Positions 19,609-28,897 of a stretch of 64,000 nt of DNA are shown here, in pieces. The position numbers and the translations under genes were made by a program. Source of the stretch: Oceanicola sp. 502str15. GTDB taxonomy: Bacteria > Pseudomonadota > Alphaproteobacteria > Rhodobacterales > Rhodobacteraceae. The notes beneath the pieces are model-generated. The model ran no database searches, was not told where the DNA came from, and worked only from the letters and a program-made list of their open reading frames with translations. The DNA lies in assembly GCF_024105635.1 (NCBI RefSeq), contig NZ_WYDQ01000001.1:1612001-1676000 (forward strand). Reading direction: 5' to 3'. Every line of letters starts with the position of its first letter. Within the stretch, counting starts at the first letter, position 1.

Positions 19609-19737
19609 GATGGGTTCTCCCTTTCGGGGCCTGTTCTGTGCCCATAGTGACGCCCGGGGGGAGAACCCGCAAGAGGCTGCGCGAAGCGAATTCCGGCAGC
19701 GATCCCGGGCGCTTGGGACGCCGGCAGGTGCGCAGGA

Positions 19738-20883
19738 TCAGAGTGCGGCCTGCACGGCGCGGGCAATCACCAGCTCCTCGTTGGTGGGCAGCACCAGTGC
19801 CGGAAGGCCAGAGGAGATGCGCGTTCCGCCCGCCTCATTGGCCTGCGCATCGAGCGCAAAGCCGAGAAAGGCCAGTTGCTCCAGCACGCGGGCGCGGATG
19901 GGCGCAGCGTTTTCTCCGATGCCGCCGGTGAAGACCAGCGCGTCGATCCCGCCGAGCGCCGCCGCCATCGAGGCCACCTCCTGCGCGACCCGGATGACGA
20001 AGTAATCCACCGCCTGCCCCGCCTCTTCGGCTTGCGAGGCGAGCAGCGCGCGCATGTCGTTGGTCTCTCCCGACAGCCCCTTGAGGCCGCTTTCCTTGTA
20101 GAGCACGCGGGTGATCTCCGCCGCGCTCATCTTCTGATCATCGAGCATCCAGAGCAGAACGCCCGCATCGAGCTGGCCCGGACGGGTGCCCATGCAGAGC
20201 CCCGACAGCGCCGAGAAGCCCATGGTGGAGGCGATGGATTTGCCCGCCTCCATGGCGCAGAGCGAGGCGCCGTTGCCCAGATGTGCCACCACCACCCGGC
20301 CCGCATGAAGGGCTGGCCAATCTTCCTTCAGCTTGCCGGAGATGTAGTCGTAGCTCAGCCCGTGAAAGCCGTAACGCCTGACGCCCATGTCATAAAACCG
20401 GCGCGGCAGGCCGTAGGTGTCTTGCACGAAGGGGTGGCCGCGGTGAAAGGCGGTGTCGAAACAGGCCACCTGCACCGGGCCGGGGAAGGCCTCGCGCGCG
20501 GCGCGCACGGCGGCGAGGTTATGGGGCTGGTGCAGCGGGGCGAGCGGCTCGAGCCTTGCCAGCCGGGCGATGGCGGCCTCGTCCAGCACCAGCGGCGCGT
20601 CATGGTCCGGCCCGCCATGCACCACCCGGTGGCCCACCCCCACCACGGCGCGGCCATCGAGATAGGGCGCGATGGCGGCAAGGATGGCAGTGACCGCCTC
20701 GTGGTGATTGGCGATCGGCAGCCGGGTTTCCACCTTCGGGCGGCCCGGAATTTCGAGGTCCAGCTCGGCCTCGCCGCCAATCCGCTCCACCTGTCCGCCC
20801 GCCTCTTCCACGAGGCTTTCGGCATCGAACAGCCCGAACTTGATCGAGCTGCTCCCGGCGTTCAGCGTGAGAATGGCGCTCAT
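19738..20883 (-). CDS. ackA: acetate kinase
   Basis: A 381-residue kinase that interconverts acetate + ATP and acetyl-phosphate + ADP. Motifs: LTLNAGSSSIKFGLF at the start, HRVVHGG, CFDTAFHRGHP, YGFHGLSYDY, AHLGNGASLCA and FTGGIGENA. Its ATG overlaps the stop of the preceding MaoC-Pta gene by four bases (ATGA), so the two are co-translated and form the acetyl-CoA/acetyl-phosphate/acetate route. Length is near the short end for the family, which is typical for alphaproteobacteria. Confidence 0.96.
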   Translation of the reverse strand: MSAILTLNAGSSSIKFGLFDAESLVEEAGGQVERIGGEAELDLEIPGRPKVETRLPIANHHEAVTAILAAIAPYLDGRAVVGVGHRVVHGGPDHDAPLVLDEAAIARLARLEPLAPLHQPHNLAAVRAAREAFPGPVQVACFDTAFHRGHPFVQDTYGLPRRFYDMGVRRYGFHGLSYDYISGKLKEDWPALHAGRVVVAHLGNGASLCAMEAGKSIASTMGFSALSGLCMGTRPGQLDAGVLLWMLDDQKMSAAEITRVLYKESGLKGLSGETNDMRALLASQAEEAGQAVDYFVIRVAQEVASMAAALGGIDALVFTGGIGENAAPIRARVLEQLAFLGFALDAQANEAGGTRISSGLPALVLPTNEELVIARAVQAAL

Positions 20884-22265
20884 GGCTTGCGGTTGCTCTG
20901 GTAGAGCGCGGCGACGGCGCAGGAGGCGAGGCGCGCAGCGTCGTCATCGGCGCGGGAGGTCAGGATCACCGGCACGGCGGCGCCGATCACGATGCCCCCG
21001 GCCTCGGCATGGGCCACGAAGGTCAGCTCCTTGGCCAGCATGTTGCCCGCCTCCATGTTGGGCGCCACGAGGATTTCGGCGCGGCCCGCCACCAGCCCCT
21101 TGATGCCCTTGGTCTGGGCCGCGTCGATATCAATCGCGTTGTCCATCGCCAGCGGCCCGTCGACCAGCCCGCCCTTGATCTGGCCGCGGTCCGCCATCTT
21201 GGAGAGCACGGCGGCGTCGATGGTGGAGGGGATCTTGGGGTTCACGGTTTCGACCGCCGAGAGGATGCCCACCTTCGGCTCGGCGATGCCGAGGGTGTGG
21301 GCAAGGTCGATGGCGTTCTGGACGATATCCACCTTGGTTTCGAGGTCGGGCGCGATGTTGATCGCCGCATCGGTGATCAGCAGCAGATGCTCCAGCCCCG
21401 GAACGTCCATCACGAAGACATGGGAGATCTGCCGTCCGGTGCGCAGGCCCCCCTCGCGGGCAAAGACCGCGCCCAGAAGCTGGCCGGTGTGCAGATGCCC
21501 CTTCATCACCGCCTGCGCCCGGCCCTCGTGCACCAGCGCCACGCCCAGCTTGGCGGCCTTGGCATGGTCCGGCTCCGAGATGATCTCGAAGCCCGAGATA
21601 TCGCGCCCGATCTCCTCGGCGGCGGCCATGATCTTCACCGGATCGCCGATGAGGATCGGGGTGATCAGCGTGTGATCCGCGCCCAGAAGCGCCCCGCCCA
21701 GCGAGTTCGCCTCCTCCGGCGCCACCACGGCGGTGGGGATCGCGGGCAGCGGGCCGGCAAGGTCGATCAGCGCATCGAAATGCTTGTGACGGCGCACGGT
21801 GAGGCCCGGCACGTCATCGGCCCGGAAGCTCTGGGCCCGCTCGGGCGCGAAAACCGTCGCCTCGCCGCGCACGATCACCGCCCCGTCCGAAACCCGGCAG
21901 ACGGTGGTGTGAAACCGCGCCACCCGGTCCGCCTCCTTGGCCACCAGCACCACCTTCGTCACCACCTCGTCGCCCGCATGGGCACGGCCCACGAACTCCA
22001 GGTTCTGGCTGCGATAGAGCGTGCCGGGCCCGGGCAGCTGGTTGCCGAAGACCGCCGAGATCTGCGCCGCCAGCCACATCGAGGGCGTCACCGCCTCGGG
22101 CGTGCCATCTCCGTCGCCATCCTCGCGCGGCAGGTGCAGCGGGTTCAGGTTGCCCGAGGAGTTGGCAAAGACATAGAGGTCATCGGCCAGCACCAGACGG
22201 GTGCGCTCGGCCTCCATGCCCACCTCGAGCTGGTCATAGGGCGTGTTGTGAAATTCCTGAATCAT
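20880..22265 (-). CDS. MaoC-like hydratase / phosphate acyltransferase fusion
   Basis: A 461-residue fusion. Residues 1-150 are a MaoC hotdog domain (VFANSSGNLNPLHLPRED, then TPSMWLAAQISAVFGNQLPGPGT), with the N-x-x-H type active-site region of R-specific enoyl-CoA hydratases. Residues from about 165 are a phosphate acetyl/butyryltransferase (LITPILIGDP, MKGHLHTGQLL, DAAINIAPDLETK, VGILSAVETVNPKIPSTIDA, GPLAMDNAID). It probably makes acetyl-phosphate for ackA. Whether the hydratase part is active or tunes acyl choice is unknown. A TTG one codon upstream is an alternative start. GAGGGAG lies six bases before that. The 298 bases upstream should hold the promoter. Confidence 0.9.
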   Translation of the reverse strand: MIQEFHNTPYDQLEVGMEAERTRLVLADDLYVFANSSGNLNPLHLPREDGDGDGTPEAVTPSMWLAAQISAVFGNQLPGPGTLYRSQNLEFVGRAHAGDEVVTKVVLVAKEADRVARFHTTVCRVSDGAVIVRGEATVFAPERAQSFRADDVPGLTVRRHKHFDALIDLAGPLPAIPTAVVAPEEANSLGGALLGADHTLITPILIGDPVKIMAAAEEIGRDISGFEIISEPDHAKAAKLGVALVHEGRAQAVMKGHLHTGQLLGAVFAREGGLRTGRQISHVFVMDVPGLEHLLLITDAAINIAPDLETKVDIVQNAIDLAHTLGIAEPKVGILSAVETVNPKIPSTIDAAVLSKMADRGQIKGGLVDGPLAMDNAIDIDAAQTKGIKGLVAGRAEILVAPNMEAGNMLAKELTFVAHAEAGGIVIGAAVPVILTSRADDDAARLASCAVAALYQSNRKP

Positions 22266-22563
22266 CAATGGCTCCCTCGAAATACCGCTTCAGACTGGCC
22301 CATGCCGCGCCCCTTGGCCAGCCTTCCCGGCCTGCCACGGCGAGGTAACGCCGCCATGACGCACCCTGCGCCGAAACACGCGGCTCGAACGAGCGCATTT
22401 TGCGCAGCCCGCCAACCCAGGTCGCCAACCCGTTCCATTTTCTTGCTGCAAATACTCTACCCTGCCCTCTCCCCACCCGCGCCCCTCGCCACAAAGGCGC
22501 AGGGCCCGCAACCCGCGGACAATAAAAGGAAATGCGGCGCAAGCCGCGCAATTGAACAGGAGG

Positions 22564-24960
22564 TCAGATCCGGGTCAGGAGGGCGCCGATTTCCTTGCGG
22601 TAGTCGGGCAGCCCGCCCGGCTCACGTATCACGGGGGCCGATGTCACCACCACCGCGCCCTTGCTCCCCGACATCTTCTTCTCGGCCCAGGCCTTCACGT
22701 AGCCCACCGTCTTGCCGGTGAGGAATGGGTTGGCGCGGATCACGCCCTGGCCGAGCACGTCGACAAGCAGCGCGCCGTCGGGGTTGGAGAGCACCACCGC
22801 GGCGCCCTGCGCGCCAAGGAAGTGGCAGAGATAGAGCCGCCCGGCGGTGATGCCGTGGCCGCGGGCGCGCAGGTAGCTTTCGCCTTCCATCGCAAGGCGC
22901 TTCACCATCTCGCGGCTGATCGTCGGATCGTTGCGCAGCGCCAGAAGCTCGGCGCGCGAGAGGGTCGAGGCGAGGTCGGGGCGGTAGGTCTTCATCATCC
23001 GGATCCAGGTGCTCTCGATGAACTGGCCGAGGCCGGTGGCCGTGGACAGCGGGTTCTTGGCCGTCGCGTTGCCCCCCGATTCCACCCGGATGATCTGGTT
23101 CACCAGCTGCTCCACGGCGCCCGAGCCGTCGCCCGAGGCCACTATCCCGCCGCCCGAGGGCACCGAGGCGCCCAGCGGGTCGATCGCGGTGCCGTTCAGG
23201 TAGAGCTCGAAATGCAGGTGCGGGCCGGTCGAGCGGCCGGTGGTGCCGACATAGCCGACCACATCGCCCGCGCTCACCCGCTGGCCCGGCTCGGCGCCGA
23301 ACTTCGACAGGTGGGCATAGCGCGTTTCCATTCCCCCGGCGTGGCTTACCTTCAGCAGGTTGCCATAGCCCCCGCCCGGTCCGGCATAGGCGATGGTGCC
23401 ATCGAAGGCGGCATAGATCGGGGTGCCGGTGGGTGCGGCCCAGTCGACGCCCTTGTGCACCCGCACGGTCTTGAGGATCGGGTGATGGCGCGGGCCGAAG
23501 CGCGAGGTCAGCACGCCTTTCACCGGCGTCACCATGCCCCCGACCAGACCGCCGCCGCCGCCGGCCTTGGGCTTCAGCCCGAAGCAGCCCATGTCGCCCT
23601 CGGCATTGGTGGCATAAACGAAGCATTCGATATCCACCGCATCGCCCTGGATCGAGATGTAGAGAATGCGGCTGGCGCCATCGCCCCCCTCGTCGCCCTC
23701 GGTGGGCGGCGCGTAGAGAAAGCGCATCTTGTCGCCGGGGTTGGCGAAGGCCGAGAGGTCGTGCTCCTTGGAGAGCAGCGCAATCGCCTCGCCCACCACG
23801 ACGGAGGGAATGCCGTTGCGGATGGCGGCGGAGTAGAAGGCATCGAGCATCCGGTAGCGCTGCTCGGTGACGGCCTCCTCCTCCTCTTCGCCGGCATAGT
23901 CGAAGAGCTCGTCATAGACCCATGGGTCCGAGCCGGGGCCGATATCGCCCTCGTCGGTCAGGGCCAGGGTGCCGAAGTAGACCTCGTTGTCGTAGATCGA
24001 CATCTGCCGGAAGCTCAGCTTGCCGCCCAGCTCGGGCTGGCCGCGCATGGCCACGACCTGCCCGGCCTTCACCCCTTCCATCTCGAAGTATTCCTTGGCC
24101 GCAAGCGCGGCTTTCTCGGCCTCGTTAGCGAAGAAGCCGTTGTCGACCAGCAGGTCCTCGAGCGAGCGATCGTGCTGGATCTTGACGAAGATGTCGCGCA
24201 CCAGCTTGTCGCGCAGATCCTGCGGGCGGGTGTAGACGACCGATGTGGTGTTTTCGATCACGGTTTCGGTGAAGCCGGGCACATCGGGGTCGTCCTCGCC
24301 CACGGCCTCGCCCCAGCCGCCGGTTTCATCGTCGAGCGCGGTCTCTTCGTAGCCCTCGGTTTCGGCGACATCGGCCAGGTCCTCGGCGGCCTCTTCCGCG
24401 CCCTCCTGCTCGAGCGCATCGGCCACTTCGCGGGTCTCTTCGGCGGTGGTGGCCTCGGCCTTCTGGGGCGTGCTCTTCTGGAGCTGGAAGAAGGCGAAGT
24501 CTTCCTGCGACGACGGCAGCGTGGTGACGAAGCGCGCCTCGGTCGAGACCATCACGTCGCTGACCAGCAGCAGCTCGCCGCGCGGCACGCGGCCGCCGCG
24601 CAGGGTGGCCGGGGCCTCGAGCTTCTTCTTGGTTTCGTCGCCGTTCTCGGCAAAGCGGATGATCAGCGGGTCGCCCGCTAGGTCGACGAAGGCGGCGACG
24701 AAGGCCGATGAGGCGGCGGCGGTGTCCTCGTCGGAGGAGATGGCGAAGCCTTCCTCGAGGTCTTCCTCGGCTACGGTCCCTCCGCCCCCGCCGTTGAACG
24801 ACCACTTGTCCCAGGTAAACCAGATGCCGAGCCCGATCAGCAGGACCGGCAGCACCGCCCCGACGCCGATCAGCACCCGGCCGCGCCTTGCCGCCCGCTT
24901 GCGCCGTTTGGCGGCGGAAGCGGCCTTGGTGAAGCGCGGATCTATCTCGTCTTTCAGCAC
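22564..24960 (-). CDS. M23 endopeptidase fused to a lytic-transglycosylase-like domain
   Basis: A 798-residue membrane-anchored wall enzyme. A basic cytoplasmic start is followed by a membrane helix at about 29-50, then an acidic linker rich in E/D/A up to about 240. A LysM-like region around 240-440 is possible but not certain. An M23/LytM domain spans about 480-592 (SRFGPRHHPILKT, HKGVDWAAPTGTP and GPHLHFE, the zinc ligands). A soluble-transglycosylase-like domain follows from about 615 (IIRVESGGNATAKNPLS, TATGLGQFIESTW) with a candidate catalytic glutamate in RVES. The start is GTG. It lies 50 bases after the upstream caspase-like gene, as third member of that run. Peptide cutting and glycan cutting in one protein would be notable. 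Confidence 0.82.
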   Translation of the reverse strand: MLKDEIDPRFTKAASAAKRRKRAARRGRVLIGVGAVLPVLLIGLGIWFTWDKWSFNGGGGGTVAEEDLEEGFAISSDEDTAAASSAFVAAFVDLAGDPLIIRFAENGDETKKKLEAPATLRGGRVPRGELLLVSDVMVSTEARFVTTLPSSQEDFAFFQLQKSTPQKAEATTAEETREVADALEQEGAEEAAEDLADVAETEGYEETALDDETGGWGEAVGEDDPDVPGFTETVIENTTSVVYTRPQDLRDKLVRDIFVKIQHDRSLEDLLVDNGFFANEAEKAALAAKEYFEMEGVKAGQVVAMRGQPELGGKLSFRQMSIYDNEVYFGTLALTDEGDIGPGSDPWVYDELFDYAGEEEEEAVTEQRYRMLDAFYSAAIRNGIPSVVVGEAIALLSKEHDLSAFANPGDKMRFLYAPPTEGDEGGDGASRILYISIQGDAVDIECFVYATNAEGDMGCFGLKPKAGGGGGLVGGMVTPVKGVLTSRFGPRHHPILKTVRVHKGVDWAAPTGTPIYAAFDGTIAYAGPGGGYGNLLKVSHAGGMETRYAHLSKFGAEPGQRVSAGDVVGYVGTTGRSTGPHLHFELYLNGTAIDPLGASVPSGGGIVASGDGSGAVEQLVNQIIRVESGGNATAKNPLSTATGLGQFIESTWIRMMKTYRPDLASTLSRAELLALRNDPTISREMVKRLAMEGESYLRARGHGITAGRLYLCHFLGAQGAAVVLSNPDGALLVDVLGQGVIRANPFLTGKTVGYVKAWAEKKMSGSKGAVVVTSAPVIREPGGLPDYRKEIGALLTRI

Positions 24961-25010
24961 GGGGTCAGGATCGCAGGTTTCTTGCTCGAATCAAGACGAT
25001 CTCCCGCCAC

Positions 25011-26618
25011 CTAGCCGCGGATCGCGCCGGGCGAGAGCCGGTTGATCTTGGCGGGAACCTTGCGGCCCTTGTCATCGGTGGTGGGCTGGGTGGAAAACTT
25101 GGGCTTGGTGGTGGTCTTGGGCTGGGTCCGGGCGGCGGGGGCCGAGGTCTTGCGGACCACGCGGGTCTTGCTGGCGGAGGCCTTGGCGGCCACGCGGGCG
25201 GGTGCGGCGACCACGCCTTCGCAGACCACGCCCGGCTCCAGCGCAAGGCGGCGGAAGGCGACTTCGCTCGGCTCCGCCTTGGCCTCTTCGGCGCTGACCG
25301 AGCCCTTGGCGGTGTAGTAGCGCAGCAGGGAAATGCGGCTGATCTTGCCCCAGACCCCATCGACGGAGGCGCGGTGGCATCCCACGCGGGCCAGCTCCTG
25401 CTGGAGCCCGAGGGGCAGGTTTTCGGGCAGCTCGACGGAGGCCAGCTCTTCCGCGCTCGGGCCGGTTGCGGTGCTGGCCTCGGCGGCGGCCACCACCGCC
25501 TCGGCGGCGGCGACCTTGTCGGCCAGGGTGGGGGCGCCTTCGGGTGTGTCGCCGGCCTCTTCGGGGTCTTGCGGATCGACCGAGCGGGTGTCGTCGAGCA
25601 TGGCCACCTCTTCGCCTTCCTCCACCTCGTCAATGGCGACGATGGGGTTGGGCGTGGCATCGGCCATCTCTTCGGGCTCGTCCTCGACCACGAGGATTTC
25701 CAGTGTCACCCCGTTGTCGGCCAGCGCGCCGATCACGTTGCGGATGCTCTCTTCGTCCAGCCCGCCGATGGCGTCGAGGTCGGCTTCGGTGATGCTGGCC
25801 CCATCCTCCTCGACCGGCACGAAGTAGAACTGCGCGCGCAGCGACGACTGGTCCCAGGGCACCTGGGTTTCGTGGGTGGCCTCGACCACCTCGTTGCGCA
25901 CGGCGATCATCAGGTCGGAGATCGAGATGCCGGGGGTTTCGATGTTCTTCAGCATGGCGAGGGTGAAGGGGCTGTTGGCCCCGATCCCGTCGCGGGCCAC
26001 GGCGCCGGGCTGGGTGGCGAAGGCGATGAAGCTGCCGGTGCCAAGGCCGGTTTCGGCATCGGGCTTGGCGAGGCCGCCCCCCGAGGCGGTGGATTGCAGC
26101 GACAGCGGCAGCGGGGTGGTGCGGCAGGCATCGAGGAAGAACAGCACTTGGCGGCCCTCGCCCGAGAGGCGGGCGACGATGTCATCGGAGAAGGACCATG
26201 TTTCGGCGGTCATCGACTCCGGCGTGCGCAGAGTGGCGTCGGCGGGCACGAGGAGGTTCTGGCCGTTCTGCTGGAAGGCGTGGCCGGAGTAGTAGAACAG
26301 CACCGTGTCGGCGGTTTCGGCGCGGGCGGCGAAGGCGTCGAGCACGGGGGCGAGGCGGTCTTTCGGGGCGTCGGTCACGAGGGTGACCTCGAAGCCGACG
26401 CGCTCCAGCCCGGCGGCAATGCCCTGGGCGTCGTTTACCGGGTTGGCCAGCGGTTGCAGCCCGGTATAGGCGGCGTTGCCGATCACCAGCGCCACCCGGC
26501 CCTCGGCCCAGAGCGGCGCGGCAAGCGGCAGGGTTGCCATGGTGACGAGCGCCGCAAGCAGGCCCCGCGCACGGCGGCGCGGCACATCAGACAGGAACAC
26601 ACCGATCACAGGGAACAT
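25011..26618 (-). CDS. secreted caspase-like protease (C14 family) with peptidoglycan-binding-like C-terminus
   Basis: A 535-residue protein with a signal peptide ending near LAAPLWA (37-38). The caspase-fold domain (about 40-265) has RVALVIGNAAY, the catalytic histidine H113 in YYSGHAF and cysteine C165 in FLDACR, as in bacterial type I metacaspase-like proteins. An acidic linker follows. A short repeat-like domain (about 405-480: LQQELARVGCHRASVDGVWG, SRISLLRYY) resembles peptidoglycan-binding modules. A basic, T/K/P-rich tail ends the protein. It begins 32 bases after its paralogue and precedes the M23 gene. GGAGGG precedes the ATG. Cellular target unknown. Confidence 0.82.
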   Translation of the reverse strand: MFPVIGVFLSDVPRRRARGLLAALVTMATLPLAAPLWAEGRVALVIGNAAYTGLQPLANPVNDAQGIAAGLERVGFEVTLVTDAPKDRLAPVLDAFAARAETADTVLFYYSGHAFQQNGQNLLVPADATLRTPESMTAETWSFSDDIVARLSGEGRQVLFFLDACRTTPLPLSLQSTASGGGLAKPDAETGLGTGSFIAFATQPGAVARDGIGANSPFTLAMLKNIETPGISISDLMIAVRNEVVEATHETQVPWDQSSLRAQFYFVPVEEDGASITEADLDAIGGLDEESIRNVIGALADNGVTLEILVVEDEPEEMADATPNPIVAIDEVEEGEEVAMLDDTRSVDPQDPEEAGDTPEGAPTLADKVAAAEAVVAAAEASTATGPSAEELASVELPENLPLGLQQELARVGCHRASVDGVWGKISRISLLRYYTAKGSVSAEEAKAEPSEVAFRRLALEPGVVCEGVVAAPARVAAKASASKTRVVRKTSAPAARTQPKTTTKPKFSTQPTTDDKGRKVPAKINRLSPGAIRG

Positions 26619-26650
26619 GGCGCCCTCCCCATCCTTTGGCAGAAACGACC

Positions 26651-28741
26651 TTAGCGGAACACCCCGGCCCGCAGCTTCTTGGTGACAGTCTTCTTGGTGC
26701 CACCGGAGGCCGTGCGCTTGGTCGTGGTGTTGGACTTGATCCGCGGCTTCGACGAGCTGGCCGCAGCCTTGGTGGGCGTGGTCTGCCGCTTGGTGGCGGC
26801 GGCGGTGCGCACCTTGCTGATGGCCTTGGACGCCTTCTTGGAGGCCACCTGCTGGACCGCCTTGCAGGCCACCTCGTTATCGCCCTGAAGGCGACGGAGG
26901 AGCGAGTTGCTCGGCTCGAGCTCGTCGGTAGCGATGGCGCGGGCGGCGAAGTAGCGGAACAGCGACACGCGCGAGCCCTTGCCCCAGTCGCCGTCGATCC
27001 GCATCCGGTAGCAGCCGAGCCGGCTGAGTTCGGTTTGCACGGCCGAGGCCAGTTCCTTGCCTTCCAGCTCGGGCGCGGCGGGGGCAACCCCGGCTTCGCG
27101 GGCCTCGTCGCTGTTGCGGTCGATCTCGGTGCCCACAACGCGGCTGCGCGGCTCGGCGGTGGAGGGCTCGAGCGAGCGGGTCGGGGCGAGGCCGGCGAGG
27201 ATCACCGCCTCGCGCTCTTCGCCATCGGGGCCGATCACCTTGGTGCGCCCGGCGTTGGGATCGGGGGCGACGGCCTCGGCAACCTGTGCGCCGGTCACTT
27301 CGGAGCCGGTCACCTCGGTGCCGGTGACTTCGGTTCCGGTGACTTCGGTTCCGGTGACGCGGGTTGCATCGGCGGTTTCGGTGCCGGCCGGCTCGGTGCC
27401 GGTGACACGCTCTGCCCCGGCGACCTCGGTGCCGGTCACGCGCTCGGGCGTGGTGCTCTCGGTGCCGGTGCGCTCTGCCTCGTTGGAGGCCACCACGGTT
27501 TCGGCACCGGTGGCATCGGGGGTTTCGCTCTCGCCGCTGGCGACCACGCGCTCGGGGGCCTGCTCGCCACCGATCACCACCACGGCGCTGTCGCCGCTTT
27601 CGGCGCGCTCGGCGTCATTGGAGGCCACGACGGTTTCGCCGCCGGCCTGCTCGGGCACGTCGGTGCGGACCTCGGGGGCGTTCTCGTCGGGGACATCGAC
27701 GATATCGACGATGGCCACCGCCTCGCGGATCTCCTCGACTTCTTCCTCGACCTCCTCGATCACGATGTTCGTGCCCGAGTTGCCCAGAGCCGCCAGCAGG
27801 CGCTTGCGGGTTTCAGGATCGAGCGCGGCGATCAGCTCGTAGTCGGCGTCGGTGAGTTCGGCGGTCTGTTCGACTTGCGGGTTGAAGTAGAACTGCGCGC
27901 GCAGGGACGACTGGTCCCAGGGGGTCTGGCGGCCGAAGGTCTCGCTTTCAACGTCGTTGCGCACCCGGATCATCAGGTCGGAGACCGAGATTCCGGGCTC
28001 TTCGATGTGTCCCAGAAGGGCCTGGGTGAAGGGGCTGTTCTCGCCCGCGCCGTCGGAGGTGACGTTGTTGGGCTGGGTGGCGAAGGCCACGAAGGTGCCC
28101 GAGCCCTTTTCCATCTGCGCGAGGCCCTGTGTGCCCTCGCCGCGCATGCTCTCGGGCAGCGGGTTGTTGCGGCAGGCGTCAAGGAAAATGAGGGTCTGGC
28201 GGTTCTTGGCGGAGAGGCGCTTGACGATCTCGTCGAGCCGCCATGTCTCGTTTTCGATGGCTTCGCGCGAGGCGAGGGTTGCGTCCTTGGGGACGAGGTA
28301 GTTGGCGCCGCCAAGCTGAAAGGCATGGCCGGAGAAGAAGAACATCGCGCTCTCGGCATCCTCGGCGGAGGCGGCGAAGGTATCGAGCTTGGTCCAGAAA
28401 TCGGCTTCGCTCGCATCGGTCAGCAGGGTGACTTCGAAGTCGAGCCGCTCCAGCGAGGCGGCAAGATCTTTGGCGTCGTTGGTCGCGTTCTTGAGGGCGT
28501 AGACATTGTCGTAGTCGGCATTGCCGACCACCAGCGCCACGCGTTTTGCCTCGGCTGTCAGGGTGGCGGCGGTGACGAAGATCAGCGCCAGAGGTGCGCT
28601 GCGGGCGGCACGTCCGAGCCCGGCGGAGCGGGCAGCGCCGCCGACCAGCGCGGAGGCCGAACGCAGGCCGAGGCCGGCGCGGGCAACGCAGTGCGAAAAG
28701 CTCAGGGGTGAAGTGGTTCGGGTATCGGGCGAAGTCGCCAT
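26651..28741 (-). CDS. secreted caspase-like protease with repeat linker and basic tail (paralogue)
   Basis: A 696-residue paralogue of the next gene. The leader is long (to about 65, SAPLALIFVTAATLTAEA). The caspase domain has KRVALVVGNADY, H139 in FFSGHAF and C190 in FLDACRNNP. A long linker (about 330-560) is rich in E, T, V and A and contains five VTGTE-type units. The C-terminal module (QTELSRLGCYRMRIDGDWG, SRVSLFRYF) matches that of the neighbour, followed by a strongly basic K/T/S tail ending KKLRAGVFR. It is the first gene of the run caspase-caspase-M23. The 156-base upstream spacer has a GGGGTCG/CGACCCC hairpin at 28798-28817. Confidence 0.82.
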   Translation of the reverse strand: MATSPDTRTTSPLSFSHCVARAGLGLRSASALVGGAARSAGLGRAARSAPLALIFVTAATLTAEAKRVALVVGNADYDNVYALKNATNDAKDLAASLERLDFEVTLLTDASEADFWTKLDTFAASAEDAESAMFFFSGHAFQLGGANYLVPKDATLASREAIENETWRLDEIVKRLSAKNRQTLIFLDACRNNPLPESMRGEGTQGLAQMEKGSGTFVAFATQPNNVTSDGAGENSPFTQALLGHIEEPGISVSDLMIRVRNDVESETFGRQTPWDQSSLRAQFYFNPQVEQTAELTDADYELIAALDPETRKRLLAALGNSGTNIVIEEVEEEVEEIREAVAIVDIVDVPDENAPEVRTDVPEQAGGETVVASNDAERAESGDSAVVVIGGEQAPERVVASGESETPDATGAETVVASNEAERTGTESTTPERVTGTEVAGAERVTGTEPAGTETADATRVTGTEVTGTEVTGTEVTGSEVTGAQVAEAVAPDPNAGRTKVIGPDGEEREAVILAGLAPTRSLEPSTAEPRSRVVGTEIDRNSDEAREAGVAPAAPELEGKELASAVQTELSRLGCYRMRIDGDWGKGSRVSLFRYFAARAIATDELEPSNSLLRRLQGDNEVACKAVQQVASKKASKAISKVRTAAATKRQTTPTKAAASSSKPRIKSNTTTKRTASGGTKKTVTKKLRAGVFR
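27291..27365 (-). repeat. 15-bp tandem repeat, five units, inside the caspase-like gene
   Basis: Five consecutive 15-bp units (at 27291, 27306, 27321, 27336 and 27351) of the type CCGGTGACTTCGGTT encode the pentapeptide VTGTE/VTGSE/VTGAQ at about residues 459-483. The third and fourth units are identical, suggesting recent slippage. The repeat keeps the frame, so copy-number change would lengthen or shorten the linker without breaking the protein. Confidence 0.9.
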
Positions 28742-28897
28742 GGTCAGCCGCCAATCATCTCTGGGTCAAAAAAACTTGCATATCACTCTAGCGGAAAGGG
28801 GTCGTGAATGCGACCCCGAGCCGATCAAATCTTTATCTTCAACAAGATGTGAATTCCGTGGGGTCATTTCAAGCCCCTGCCCCGCGCTTTCTGCGCC

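Noticed and set aside
27291..27365. Possible CRISPR-like array
   Set aside because: The 15-bp units are contiguous without spacers and encode a pentapeptide in frame. It is a coding tandem repeat.
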